DNA of 62,321 nt from Planctomycetota bacterium (GCA_025459175.1 JALORC010000048.1:1-62321); one strand, 5' to 3'. Positions 18,145-26,957 are shown, counted from the first letter of the stretch. The notes: generated from the sequence alone by a model not told the origin. Translations and numbers: made by a program.

Positions 18145-19035
18145 GTGGAATCAGCACCTCACGAGGAGTTCCTGGCCGCCTGCGTGCAGTTCGACGTCCG
18201 CCCGGGCGACGTCGCCGCCAACACCGCCGCGATGCAGGCCGGCATCGAGGAAGCCGTGAGTGCGGGCGCCAGGCTGGTGGTGCTGCCAGAACTGTGGGCG
18301 ACCTCGTTCCTGCCGCACTTCGACGAGGAGTTGCTGCAGCAAGCCGCCGCCGCCGAGGAAGAACTGCGCGAGCTCGCGTCCAGCCATCGGCTGGTCGTCG
18401 TCGGCAGCAACCTCGAGGCCGCCGACGGCGGGGTGTTCAACACCGCGAGGGTCTGGGAGCACGGAGACCTGCTGGGCAACTACCGCAAGGTGCACCTGTT
18501 CTCACCGAACCTGGAGCATCGTCGGCATCTGCGCGGGGACACGCCGTGCCTGGTCGAGACCGGCCTCGGGCGCCTGGCGGTGATGATCTGCTACGACCTG
18601 CGCTTTCCCGAGCTGGGCCGCCACTACTTCCACCTCGGCGCGGAGATCCTGGTCGTGCCGGGTCAGTGGCCGGAGGCCCGCTCCCAACACTGGCGCACCC
18701 TGCTGCGCGCACGGGCGATCGAGAACCAGATGTTCGTCGTCGGCTGCAACCGCACCGGGCAGGAGCCCTCGCAACGCAACGGCGAGCCGATGTCGTTCCC
18801 GGGCGACGGTCGCATCATCGATCCGACCGGGGACATCCTGGTCGCTGGATCCGGAGAGGCAGGCGCCATCGTGGCACCGATCGAACTGCGCAAGGTGCGC
18901 ACCCTCCGCCGGATCCTTCCCATAGCCCGCGACCAACGGCCGATGGTCTACCGCCAGTTGTTCGATGCGACCTATGACGCGGCTCTGGCGCGCAGCCGCG
19001 ACGGCGAGCTGGCCGGAGGTGACGATGACGCCTGA
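18145..19035 (+). CDS. Carbon-nitrogen hydrolase (nitrilase family, omega-amidase-like)
   Basis: 296-residue amidase of the nitrilase superfamily. The catalytic triad is visible as Glu49 (VLPELW), Lys115 (NYRKVHLF) and Cys149 (MICYDLRFPE). The sequence around the triad resembles omega-amidase/Nit2 enzymes that hydrolyse 2-oxoglutaramate-type metabolites, but the substrate cannot be proven. The start is a GTG at 18145; no upstream in-frame ATG fits. The downstream gene is convergent. Confidence 0.85.
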   Translation: MESAPHEEFLAACVQFDVRPGDVAANTAAMQAGIEEAVSAGARLVVLPELWATSFLPHFDEELLQQAAAAEEELRELASSHRLVVVGSNLEAADGGVFNTARVWEHGDLLGNYRKVHLFSPNLEHRRHLRGDTPCLVETGLGRLAVMICYDLRFPELGRHYFHLGAEILVVPGQWPEARSQHWRTLLRARAIENQMFVVGCNRTGQEPSQRNGEPMSFPGDGRIIDPTGDILVAGSGEAGAIVAPIELRKVRTLRRILPIARDQRPMVYRQLFDATYDAALARSRDGELAGGDDDA

Positions 19036-19063
19036 AGCAGGCGTCGTGTCGCGCGCACCGTCG

Positions 19064-20272
19064 TCACTCGACGAACGCCTGGAGTTGGCGCAACTTGCCT
19101 GGGCGCTTGATCCGAAGGATCGCGGCGTTCTGCAGTTGGCGGACCCGCTCCGCGGTGATGCCGAGATCGGAGGCGATCTCGCCCAAGGTCTGCGGCTCGA
19201 CGCCATCCAGACCGAAGCGCCGCTCCAGGATGCGCTGCTCGCGCACTGGCAGATCGGCCATCACCTCCGCCAGCACCTTGCGCAGGTCCCCCTCCGGAAC
19301 CGACTCCGGCACGGGCACCTGGCTCTCGTCGGGCAGCAGCTGGACCAGTGGCGCACCGTCGGGTCCACCGACCTCGGCGTCGAGACTGACGGCGTACCGC
19401 CGGGTCGCAAGCACCCATTCCACACGCTCGGCGGATACCCCGAGCTTCGCGCCGACCTCGGCCGACGAGAGCTCACGGCCCTGCCGCCGGCCCTCTTCTT
19501 GGGCCCGCCGGATCTTGCCGAGGATCTTCTGCACCCAGATCGGCACGCGAACCGTGCGCGAGCTGTTGTAGAGCATCTTCAGGACGGCCTGGTGCACCCA
19601 GTACTGGGCATAGGTGCGGAAACGGACGTCGCGGCGCCAATCGAAACCATCGATCGCCTGGAACAGGGACGCGTTGCCTTCCTGGATCAGGTCAGCCGTG
19701 TCGACCCCGAGCCCGCGGTAGCGATTGACCGTGCTCAGGACCAGGTAGAGGGCGCCCTCGACATACAGATTGCGCAGGTGCTCGAGCTGCTCGACCATGC
19801 GCAGGAACCAAACGCGATCCAGGCCACGCGGCGTCGAACGTGCCGCGAGTTCCGCCAGGACTTCGCGCGCGGGTGCGCGGACGAGTTCGGCAGCCCGGGT
19901 CGCAGCGACTCCGAAGCGCAGCAGACCACCGCGCACCAGCCCGACCAGGAACTCGTGCCGGCGAGCCATGCGGAACTCTTCCTCGCGGTCCATTGGCGGG
20001 ATGCGCCGGAGGTCCGCCTGGTAGAGCGCATCCCGGAAGTCCGGCAAGGACTGGGCTACCGCCGAATTGGCAGCGGCCTGCCGCATTGTCCGGTAGCCAT
20101 CGAGATCGAGGGTTGCCTGAGCAGCGGCAAAGCCCTTCGCCAGCCGCTCGGCCGTGGCGACAAAGCGGTCGGTGGCGACGTCGAGCATGGCATCGAGCGC
20201 CACCAAGCCAACGGCTTGGCCCTTCTGCAGAGTGTTCTTCGGGCCTGGGGACAGCAGCTTGGCGAGCACCAT
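19064..20272 (-). CDS. Sigma-70 family RNA polymerase sigma factor
   Basis: 402 residues. Region 1.2-like sequence (about 92-108) precedes an extended spacer. Region 2 (about 168-235) has DLIQEGNASLFQAIDGF and the promoter-melting RFRTYAQYWVHQAV. Region 3 (about 240-310) is followed by region 4 (about 335-395) with RILERRFGLDG and the recognition helix GITAERVRQLQN. It looks like a group 2/3 alternative sigma rather than the primary factor, because the N-terminal region 1.1 is replaced by unrelated sequence. The start at 20272 has an AGAGG site. A monocistronic context gives no hint to its regulon. Confidence 0.9.
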   Translation of the reverse strand: MVLAKLLSPGPKNTLQKGQAVGLVALDAMLDVATDRFVATAERLAKGFAAAQATLDLDGYRTMRQAAANSAVAQSLPDFRDALYQADLRRIPPMDREEEFRMARRHEFLVGLVRGGLLRFGVAATRAAELVRAPAREVLAELAARSTPRGLDRVWFLRMVEQLEHLRNLYVEGALYLVLSTVNRYRGLGVDTADLIQEGNASLFQAIDGFDWRRDVRFRTYAQYWVHQAVLKMLYNSSRTVRVPIWVQKILGKIRRAQEEGRRQGRELSSAEVGAKLGVSAERVEWVLATRRYAVSLDAEVGGPDGAPLVQLLPDESQVPVPESVPEGDLRKVLAEVMADLPVREQRILERRFGLDGVEPQTLGEIASDLGITAERVRQLQNAAILRIKRPGKLRQLQAFVE

Positions 20273-20390
20273 GGTGCCTCTGGGTGGGGGGTTGGACGAC
20301 GCGAGTGATACGACGTCCGATCGCATGTGCGTCTTCGCCGCGGCCAAAGCCACGGACGCAGACACACCCCGCAGAGAACAACTGTCGTGC

Positions 20391-20422
20391 CAGCCAACCC
20401 AGCGCCCAGCGCCTGGCTGGCT
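20391..20422 (-). terminator. Imperfect GC hairpin after the DsbD-like gene
   Basis: Inverted repeat with arms of about 15 bases and three mismatches (CAGCCAACCCAGCGC versus GCGCCTGGCTGGCTG) immediately beyond the stop at 20424 and before the sigma factor gene. It may separate the two transcripts; there is no strong T-run. Confidence 0.35.
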
Positions 20423-20423
20423 G

Positions 20424-21374
20424 CTACTTGCGCCGCGCCAGCAACAGCACCACGAGCACCAGCAGAATCCCGCCGCCGACCGAGAGCAGCAGGTAGTCGG
20501 CACCCCCGCCATCGGCAGCCAGCAAGTCGGCGCCGGTCTCGGACGACACCGGCGGTGCGACCACCGGCGCGGCCGAGGGGGCGACCGCCGGCTGCCGATC
20601 CGACACTACCACCCCGGCAGGGCGCACCGTCGGCGCGGCTGGATCGGCCGGCGGCGCCTTTGCGACTACGACCGGCTCGGCGGGCGTCGCCGTCCCATTG
20701 GCCGCGCGGGCTGCCCCGCGCACGTTCGGATCGGGCACGGTGCCGACCTCGACCTCGTGCACGACCCGGTCCAGGAAGCGGCCGATCGCCTGCGCAGAGC
20801 TGCCGTCGTAGAGGTCGAACTTCATGTCGACGCTGATCGGGTACTTCTTGCCGATCTGGGCATCCGCGGACAACGTCACCGGCACCTCGAAGACCGCATA
20901 GTTGTCGTAGACGGGTCGCCCGAGGTAGCCCTTGGCCAGGCGACCGTTCTCGGCCGGCCGCACCATCAGGCCACCGAGCGACACCACCCCCTGGGCGGTC
21001 GACGACATCAACTCGAGCGGCGGCGGCGACGGCAACACCGCGTCCCCCATCAGCACCGCGGTGACGAGCAAGGTGCCCGATTGCCCCGGCAGCAACTTTG
21101 CCGGCCGCAGCGACGCCACGAACCGGCAATGCGCCGAGGCGCCACTGGTGATGTTGCGCGCCAACCGCTCCTCAGGGGTCAGCCGCTCTTCCTCGCGTTC
21201 CTCGCCCTTCTCCCCCATCTCCCGCCGTTCTCCCTTCGAGTTGCCTTCGCCCTTCTGACGGCGTTCGTCGACGACTTCCGTGGGAGCTTCGACAACGCCT
21301 CCCTGCTGCGCTGGCAGAACGGTGGCAAGTCCCAACAGGAAAGTGGTCAGGGGAAGCAGCAGGGGCGTTCGCAT
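20424..21374 (-). CDS. Secreted protein with cysteine-free DsbD-alpha-like domain and C-terminal membrane anchor
   Basis: 316 residues. A signal peptide (about 1-22, ending LPAQ) precedes a highly charged Glu/Lys/Arg stretch (about 35-68). Next is a beta-rich domain (about 75-210) resembling the N-terminal immunoglobulin-like domain of DsbD (GRPVYDNYAVFEVPV region), then a Pro/Ala/Val linker and a C-terminal transmembrane helix ending LLARRK. The paired cysteines expected for disulfide exchange are missing: the domain has only one Cys, near its start. A periplasmic binding or scaffold role is more likely than redox transfer. The family assignment is tentative. Confidence 0.55.
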   Translation of the reverse strand: MRTPLLLPLTTFLLGLATVLPAQQGGVVEAPTEVVDERRQKGEGNSKGERREMGEKGEEREEERLTPEERLARNITSGASAHCRFVASLRPAKLLPGQSGTLLVTAVLMGDAVLPSPPPLELMSSTAQGVVSLGGLMVRPAENGRLAKGYLGRPVYDNYAVFEVPVTLSADAQIGKKYPISVDMKFDLYDGSSAQAIGRFLDRVVHEVEVGTVPDPNVRGAARAANGTATPAEPVVVAKAPPADPAAPTVRPAGVVVSDRQPAVAPSAAPVVAPPVSSETGADLLAADGGGADYLLLSVGGGILLVLVVLLLARRK

Positions 21375-21530
21375 GGAGGACTCGTGGGTACGGATCCGGA
21401 CGGTGGCAGAGAGATACTAGCTCGGGAACACCATCGGTAGCCGAGATCCGACGACCAACGAGCTTGGTTCTTCCGGGTGCAGCGCGCGCGCCCTTGAAAG
21501 GGCCCTATTCCCGGGCTATTTACGCCGCTA

Positions 21531-22595
21531 ATGCCCGCACCGCTCGCCGCCCCGTCCGACGCAGCCGTTCTCGACGCCCTGCGGGCCGTGCGCGACCCGG
21601 ATCTGCATCAGGACATCGTCGCCCTCGGATTCGTCAAGAACCTGAAGATCTGCGGTGGCAACGTCGCTTTCTCGATCGAACTGACGACCCCCGCCTGCCC
21701 GGTCAAGGACCTGATGAAGGCGCAAGCGGAGCGCGCCGTGGCGGCGCTGCCCGGCGTGGCCGCGGTGGCGATCGAGATGACCGCGCGGGTCACCGCGAGC
21801 CGACCGGTGATGGGCGAGAAGGGGATGATTCCCGGGGTCAAGAACGTGATCGCGGTGTCCTCGGGCAAGGGCGGCGTCGGCAAGTCGACCATCGCCGTGA
21901 ACCTCGCCTGCTCGCTGCAGCGCGCCGGGGCGCGCGTCGGCATCCTGGATGCCGACGTCTATGGCCCGAATGTGCCGCTGATGCTGGGAGTCCGCGGCCA
22001 ACCCACCGTGGTCGACAAGAAGATCGTGCCGTTCGAGCGGCACGGCCTGCAGGTGATGTCGATGGCGCTGCTGGTTGCCGAGGACCAGCCGGTCATCTGG
22101 CGCGGGCCGATGCTGCACTCCGCAGTTCGCCAGTTCTTGTTCGACGTGGCCTGGCGCGATCTCGACTACCTGGTGGTCGATCTGCCACCCGGGACCGGCG
22201 ACGCCCAGCTGTCACTGAGCCAGCAGGCCCACCTGATGGGAGCGGTGATCGTCACCACCCCCCAGGACGTGTCCGTGCTCGACGTCCGCAAGGCCATCCG
22301 CATGTTCCAGACCGTGAACGTGCCGGTGCTCGGCGTGGTCGAGAACATGTCGTGGTTCACGCCGCCTGGGCAGACCGAGCGCTACTTCCTGTTCGGGCAG
22401 GGCGGCGGACAGAAGATCGAGCGCGAGTTCGGGGTGCCCCTGCTCGGCCAGGTGCCGATCGAGATCGCCGTTCGGGAAGGCGGCGACAACGGCACCCCGA
22501 TCACCATCGCCGCACCCGATTCCGCCAGCGCGCGCGCCATGTCGGCCATCGCCGGCAAGGTCGCGCAACGCGTCAGTATCCTCAACGCAGAGTGA
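21531..22595 (+). CDS. mrp: Mrp/ApbC-type iron-sulfur cluster carrier ATPase
   Basis: 354 residues: a MIP18/DUF59 domain (about 8-85, with TPACPVKD) joined to a ParA-like ATPase domain with Walker A GKGGVGKST (about 111-119), DADVYGPNVP, and DLPPGTGDAQLSLSQ. These proteins carry Fe-S clusters to apo-targets. The C-terminal CxxC that holds the bridging cluster in many members is absent: after ENMSW the chain runs FTPPGQTERYFLFG with no cysteine, as in one known Mrp subgroup. A small CxxC protein follows after 21 bases. Confidence 0.88.
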   Translation: MPAPLAAPSDAAVLDALRAVRDPDLHQDIVALGFVKNLKICGGNVAFSIELTTPACPVKDLMKAQAERAVAALPGVAAVAIEMTARVTASRPVMGEKGMIPGVKNVIAVSSGKGGVGKSTIAVNLACSLQRAGARVGILDADVYGPNVPLMLGVRGQPTVVDKKIVPFERHGLQVMSMALLVAEDQPVIWRGPMLHSAVRQFLFDVAWRDLDYLVVDLPPGTGDAQLSLSQQAHLMGAVIVTTPQDVSVLDVRKAIRMFQTVNVPVLGVVENMSWFTPPGQTERYFLFGQGGGQKIEREFGVPLLGQVPIEIAVREGGDNGTPITIAAPDSASARAMSAIAGKVAQRVSILNAE

Positions 22596-22616
22596 CCGAG
22601 TCCATCCATTCCAGCC

Positions 22617-22844
22617 ATGAACAACTCGACCAACACCTCGAACAAGTCCCGCTTCACCACCCAGAGCACGATGCTCGAGTGCCTCACCGCCGACCCGTCG
22701 CTGGGCATGGTCCTGATGCGCGACTTCCACCTGGGCGGCTGTCGCAACTGCGGCTTCAACCCGCATGACACGATCGAGAACGTGGCGATGCAGAACGGCA
22801 TCCCCACCGACCGCCTGCTGGCCGCGATGAACCGCGACGCCTGA
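22617..22844 (+). CDS. DUF1858-like small CxxC redox protein
   Basis: 75 residues resembling the hybrid-cluster-protein-associated redox disulfide domain (DUF1858). After a polar 15-residue head comes one alpha/beta unit with a Cys pair at 42 and 45 (GGCRNCGF), another Cys at 22, and the family-like ending in which a helix leads to LLAAMNRD. Its position right behind mrp and ahead of thioredoxin suggests a thiol or Fe-S role. The Cys pair could supply what the Mrp protein lacks, which is inference. Confidence 0.72.
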   Translation: MNNSTNTSNKSRFTTQSTMLECLTADPSLGMVLMRDFHLGGCRNCGFNPHDTIENVAMQNGIPTDRLLAAMNRDA

Positions 22845-23038
22845 GCCCGCGCCAGCCTGCCTGGGCGGCAACAGCACAGCGGACCGGCGCCAGTCCGCCC
22901 GTGGGACATCGAGCGATCGACGCCCGCGATGCGGACTTCCAGCGATCCGCAAGTAGAGATCGGCGCACCCTTGCGCCGGAGCCTGCAGCGGCCAAAATCC
23001 TATCCGCCGGGGACCAGCCCGGCCCACCCACACTGCAT

Positions 23039-23359
23039 ATGGTCACCGAACTCAACGACACGAACTTCCAACGCACCCTGCAGACCGCCAAGGTCCCGGT
23101 GCTCGTCGACTTCTCCGCCAGCTGGTGCCAGCCGTGCAAGGCCCTGGCACCGACGATCGACAAGGTGTCGGGCGAATACAAAGGCCGGATGGATGTCTAC
23201 AAGGTCGACATCGACAACGCCCAGGATGCCGCCGCGAGCTTCGGCATCATGAGCGTGCCGACCTGCATCTTCTTCCGCGACGGCAAGGAAGTGGATCGCT
23301 TCACCGGCAACGCTGACTTGCGGACCGTCAAGGGTCACGTCGATCGCGTGCTGGGCTGA
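23039..23359 (+). CDS. trxA: Thioredoxin
   Basis: 106-residue cytosolic thioredoxin with the full fold. The active site is WCQPC (Cys30, Cys33) preceded by VDFSAS, with the cis-proline loop IMSVPTCIFF and the typical C-terminal helix. The CQPC centre differs from the usual CGPC, which may shift the redox potential. The start at ATG 23039 matches family length. The last 25 bases overlap the 3' end of a convergent gene. Confidence 0.93.
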   Translation: MVTELNDTNFQRTLQTAKVPVLVDFSASWCQPCKALAPTIDKVSGEYKGRMDVYKVDIDNAQDAAASFGIMSVPTCIFFRDGKEVDRFTGNADLRTVKGHVDRVLG

Positions 23360-23736
23360 GAGGCTCCGAGCCCGCGCCGCCGCCCCCATCGCCACAGCAA
23401 CGCCAGCCCGAGTGGCACCGAGGCGATGGCGAACGGCCACCGGACCCGCCCGGCCTGCACGCTCAGCGGCGCCAGCTGCCGCACACCGTCGATGGTCGCC
23501 ACGAACACGTGCTTGCCGGCCACCGAGGGCACGAACGCCAGCGTGCCGTCCACTCGTGTGATCCCACACTCCACCACCTCGCCAGCGGGCGGCTCGACCA
23601 CCAGCGCGAGGCCCGCGACCGGAGCGTCCCCGCGCGACACCTTCACGAGCACCGGCTCGCCGACCGTCGCCGGGAACGGCACGACGGAGATCTGCTGGAC
23701 GGCGAACGCGCAGAGGATCGTCACACCGATGGTCAC
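23335..23736 (-). CDS. Small secreted/membrane protein with Ig-like domain
   Basis: 133 residues from a GTG start: an N-terminal signal or anchor (about 1-17), then an extracytoplasmic beta domain (VGEPVLVKVSRG ... GKHVFVATIDGV) that resembles CbiK/DUF4198-like or carboxypeptidase-regulatory-like folds, then a transmembrane helix (about 96-113) and a basic tail. It faces thioredoxin tail-to-tail with a 25-base overlap, and its start is 18 bases from the divergent lipB start. Function not recognised. Confidence 0.55.
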   Translation of the reverse strand: MTIGVTILCAFAVQQISVVPFPATVGEPVLVKVSRGDAPVAGLALVVEPPAGEVVECGITRVDGTLAFVPSVAGKHVFVATIDGVRQLAPLSVQAGRVRWPFAIASVPLGLALLWRWGRRRGLGASQPSTRST

Positions 23737-23754
23737 GCGCGCTAGTCTGCCATC

Positions 23755-24378
23755 TTGAGCACGGAATTCGAGCCGCCGGCGATCGAGAACCTGGGCCGTG
23801 CCCCGTACGGCCCCGTGCTGTTGCGCATGCGGCAGCTGCACCAGGCGATCCACCAAGGCACCGATCCTGGCCGCATCCTGCTCGTCGAACACGACCCGGT
23901 CTACACAGCCGGCCGGGCCACCCCCGCGGCCGAACTCGGCCCCGAGGTCGTCGCCATCGAACGCGGCGGCAAGATCACGTTCCATGGCCCCGGGCAGCTC
24001 GTGGTCTACCCGATCGTCCGCCTGCCGCGGCGCGACCTGCGCGACTGGCTGCACCGCCTGGAGCGCTTCGGCGCCGCGGTCGCAGCCGCCTTCGGGCTGC
24101 GGGCCGAGCCGTCGGCGTGTGGCACCGGCGTGTTCGTGGCCGGTCGCAAGATCGCGTCCATCGGCGTGCACGTGAAGCACTGGATCAACCTGCACGGCAT
24201 CGGCATCAACGTGGCGATGGACCCGAGCCATTGGCAACGCGTGCGACCATGCGGCCTGTCCGCGGACATCATGAGCGACCTGTCGACCGCGGCCGGTCGG
24301 CCGATCACCCTGGCGCAGGCGATCGCCGCCGCGACGGCATCGGTTTCCGTGCTGACCGATCCTGACCTTCCGCTATGA
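23755..24378 (+). CDS. lipB: Lipoyl(octanoyl) transferase LipB
   Basis: 207-residue enzyme moving the octanoyl group from acyl carrier protein to lipoate-dependent apo-enzymes. The motif GGKITFHGPGQLVVYP (about 71-86), Lys132 (GRKIASIGVHV) and the acyl-accepting Cys166 (RPCGLSAD) are all present. The start is TTG at 23755, required because conserved residues lie upstream of the first ATG. No lipA is adjacent. The next gene begins 10 bases downstream. Confidence 0.92.
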   Translation: MSTEFEPPAIENLGRAPYGPVLLRMRQLHQAIHQGTDPGRILLVEHDPVYTAGRATPAAELGPEVVAIERGGKITFHGPGQLVVYPIVRLPRRDLRDWLHRLERFGAAVAAAFGLRAEPSACGTGVFVAGRKIASIGVHVKHWINLHGIGINVAMDPSHWQRVRPCGLSADIMSDLSTAAGRPITLAQAIAAATASVSVLTDPDLPL

Positions 24379-24388
24379 AGCCTGGGCA

Positions 24389-26038
24389 ATGACGGGCACG
24401 GTCGAGCTGGATCGCGACGGGCAGCACCTGCTGATCCGCTTCTCGTATCGCGAGGACCTGGTCGCGGTGGTCAAGGAACTGCCCGGTCGGCGCTGGGATC
24501 CGCGGCAGAAGGTCTGGCGCGTGCCCGCCTCCGCGGTGGAGCAGGTCTTCTCGGCGCTGTCGCGGCACCTGTTCGACTTCGCGCCGGAGATCCCGTCGCT
24601 GCTCGCCGGCACGCTGCGCGCAACGCCACCCGCGGCAGCGCGCGGGGCGCCAGCACCGAAAGCACCCTCGGCAGCCCCGACCGACGCCGGTACCGAGCCG
24701 AGCAATGGTCTCGTGGCAGCGCCGGCGCTGTCGATCGCCGAACTCAACCAACGCGTCCGCGACGGCCTGCGTCAGCTTTTCCCGGCGGCCGTGTGGGTGG
24801 TCGGCGAGATCGTCGACTTCGACAAGGGCGCCGGCCGCCAGCACCGCTTCTTCCAGCTGGTCGAGAAGTCCCCACACGAACCGCGCCCCGTGGCCGCGGT
24901 CGAGGTCGCGATGTTCGCCGCCGTGACCGAGCGCTTGCTGCCGGCGCTCGCCAACGGCGAACCGGCGCTGGTGCTGCGCGATGGCCTCGAGATCCGCGCG
25001 CTGGTCAAGCTCGACCTCTATCCGGCCAGCGGACGGTTCCAGGTCGTCGTGCAGGACATCGACCCGAGCTTCACGCTCGGCAAGCTGGCGCTGTCGCGCG
25101 AGCAGATCCTGCGCGAGCTGGTCCAGAAGGGCATCGCCGAACGCAACCGCAGCCGCGGGTTCCCGGTGCCGACCCTGCGCATCGGCGTGCTGACCAGCCC
25201 GGACGCCGACGGCTGGAACGACCTGCTGCGCCACCTGCAGGAGTCCGGCTGCGGCTTCGAGGTCACGCTCTACCCGGTCAAGGTGCAAGGACCGGAGCTG
25301 AAGCCGACGCTGCTCGCCGGGCTGCGCTGGTTCGCCGATCGCGAGGCATCGTTCGACGTCGTGTGCATCGTCCGCGGCGGTGGTTCACGCACCGACCTCG
25401 CGTGGTTCGACGATCGCGAACTCGCGCTCGCCGTGGCGCTCCACCCTCTGAAGATCGTGGTGGGCATCGGCCACCAGCGCGACCGCTCGGTGCTCGACGA
25501 GATCGCGCACTCGGAGAAGACGCCGACCGCGGTCGCCGAGCTGCTCGTGCGCGGCGTCGAACACGCGCGCGCCGACCTCACCGAGCGCGCCGAACGGCTG
25601 CGCGCCGCCGCCGCCGATCACCTGACGGCCCTGCACCGCGCCCTGCAGCGCACCAGCGACGACCTGCGCCGCGCGGTGACGCTGCGGCTGGTGCACGCGC
25701 GCACCGACCTGCTGCGCGCCACCAACCGCCTGACCAACGGCACCGGCCTGCGCCTGTCGCGCGCGAACGGCAACCTGCAGTACGACCGCAGCCGGCTCAC
25801 CAGCGGCGCCATGCGCGCGCTCGACCGCACCGCGCGGCACCTCGATCACCAGGCGATGCGCCATCGGCTGCTCGACCCGGCCCGGGTCATCGCGCGCGGC
25901 TTCGCGGTGGTCCGCGACGAAGCCGGTCGGGTGCTGCCCACCGCCGCGCGCCTGCAGCCGCAACAGCGCGTCACGCTGCTGTTCCGCGACGGCAGCGCCA
26001 TCACCCGCATCGAGTCCGTGCATCGAGAACCGTCATGA
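24389..26038 (+). CDS. xseA: Exonuclease VII large subunit with N-terminal HARP-like domain
   Basis: 549 residues versus about 400-450 in most bacteria. Residues about 14-62 (FSYREDLVAVVKELPGRR then WDPRQKVWRVP) resemble the HARP/annealing-helicase N-terminal domain, a nucleic-acid-binding module. An Ala/Pro linker (about 65-112) follows, then the canonical XseA OB fold (from LSIAELNQRVRDGL, with VWVVGEI). The catalytic region has TSPDADGWNDLL, IVRGGGSRTDL and VVGIGHQRDRS, then the coiled coil and C-terminus. The enzyme degrades single-stranded DNA with XseB. The stop overlaps the xseB start (ATGA). Confidence 0.88.
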   Translation: MTGTVELDRDGQHLLIRFSYREDLVAVVKELPGRRWDPRQKVWRVPASAVEQVFSALSRHLFDFAPEIPSLLAGTLRATPPAAARGAPAPKAPSAAPTDAGTEPSNGLVAAPALSIAELNQRVRDGLRQLFPAAVWVVGEIVDFDKGAGRQHRFFQLVEKSPHEPRPVAAVEVAMFAAVTERLLPALANGEPALVLRDGLEIRALVKLDLYPASGRFQVVVQDIDPSFTLGKLALSREQILRELVQKGIAERNRSRGFPVPTLRIGVLTSPDADGWNDLLRHLQESGCGFEVTLYPVKVQGPELKPTLLAGLRWFADREASFDVVCIVRGGGSRTDLAWFDDRELALAVALHPLKIVVGIGHQRDRSVLDEIAHSEKTPTAVAELLVRGVEHARADLTERAERLRAAAADHLTALHRALQRTSDDLRRAVTLRLVHARTDLLRATNRLTNGTGLRLSRANGNLQYDRSRLTSGAMRALDRTARHLDHQAMRHRLLDPARVIARGFAVVRDEAGRVLPTAARLQPQQRVTLLFRDGSAITRIESVHREPS

Positions 26039-26295
26039 GCGACAAGAAGAAGAAGAGCGACGAGCTCGGCTATGCCGCCGCCAGCGGCGAACTGGAGCAG
26101 ATCCTGCAGGACATCGAGTCCGGCGAGATCGACCTCGACGTGTTGACCGATAAGGTCGAGCGCGCCGCGGCCCTGCTGGCGATCTGCCGGCAGAAGCTCG
26201 CCGCGACCGAGACCAAGGTGAAGAAGGTCACCGCCGAGCTGGCCGCAGCCATCGAGACGCCGATCCCGACCGAGGACGACGAGACGGAGGCATGA
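26035..26295 (+). CDS. xseB: Exonuclease VII small subunit
   Basis: 86 residues, two helices with the family pattern (GELEQILQDIESGEIDLDVLTDKVERA and so on, read in two pieces), flanked by a Lys-rich head and an acidic tail. It binds the coiled coil of XseA. The ATG overlaps the xseA stop by four bases, the usual stoichiometric coupling of this pair. Confidence 0.92.
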   Translation: MSDKKKKSDELGYAAASGELEQILQDIESGEIDLDVLTDKVERAAALLAICRQKLAATETKVKKVTAELAAAIETPIPTEDDETEA

Positions 26296-26296
26296 C

Positions 26297-26941
26297 ATGG
26301 ACTGGCAGCACGCGATCCTGGTGTTCGTCACGCTGATCATCAGCCTCACCGTGCACGAGGCGGCACACGCCTTCGTCGCGATGCTCGGCGGGGACCACAC
26401 CGCCTACCGCACCGGTCAGGTCACGCTGAATCCGGTTCCACACATCCGCCGCGAGCCGTTCGGCACGCTGGTGTTGCCGATCCTGAGCCTGCTGTCGACC
26501 AACGGCAGGTGGTGCCTCGGCTTCGCCCATGCGCCGTACGACCCGTACTGGGCGGCCCGCAACCCACGCAAAGCGGCGCTGATGTCGCTGGCCGGTCCGG
26601 TCAGCAACTTCCTGCTCGCGGCGATCGCGTTCGCGGTGCTCTACTTCATCGCCAAGCCCGACAGCGACACCGAGGACGCCGTGCGCACGATCGCCGGCGA
26701 GTTCCTCAGGATGAATCTGCTGCTCGGCGTGTTCAACCTGGTGCCACTACCGCCGTTGGACGGGGCCGGCGTCGTCGGCGGGCTGTTCCCGCCCAGCAAG
26801 CGCCTGTTCGACCAGATCGCGGCCATCCCCTACAGCTCGATCGTCGTGTTCGTGGTGTTGTCGCGCTTCCTCGGCGAACTGTTCTGGCCGATCTTCTCTG
26901 CCGTCGACCGCCTGTTGCCGTATCCGCTGTTCTACGGCTGA
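26297..26941 (+). CDS. M50 family site-2-type membrane metalloprotease
   Basis: 214 residues with about five to six membrane spans. Zinc motif HEAAH (His20, Glu21, His24) lies in the first helix and the third ligand region NLVPLPPLDGAG around 145-155. It lacks PDZ and CBS domains, so it belongs to the compact rhomboid-sized S2P group. It starts one base after xseB, so it is probably co-transcribed, although no functional link is known. The substrate cannot be inferred. Confidence 0.85.
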   Translation: MDWQHAILVFVTLIISLTVHEAAHAFVAMLGGDHTAYRTGQVTLNPVPHIRREPFGTLVLPILSLLSTNGRWCLGFAHAPYDPYWAARNPRKAALMSLAGPVSNFLLAAIAFAVLYFIAKPDSDTEDAVRTIAGEFLRMNLLLGVFNLVPLPPLDGAGVVGGLFPPSKRLFDQIAAIPYSSIVVFVVLSRFLGELFWPIFSAVDRLLPYPLFYG

Positions 26942-26957
26942 AGCAGGATCGCAGTCG

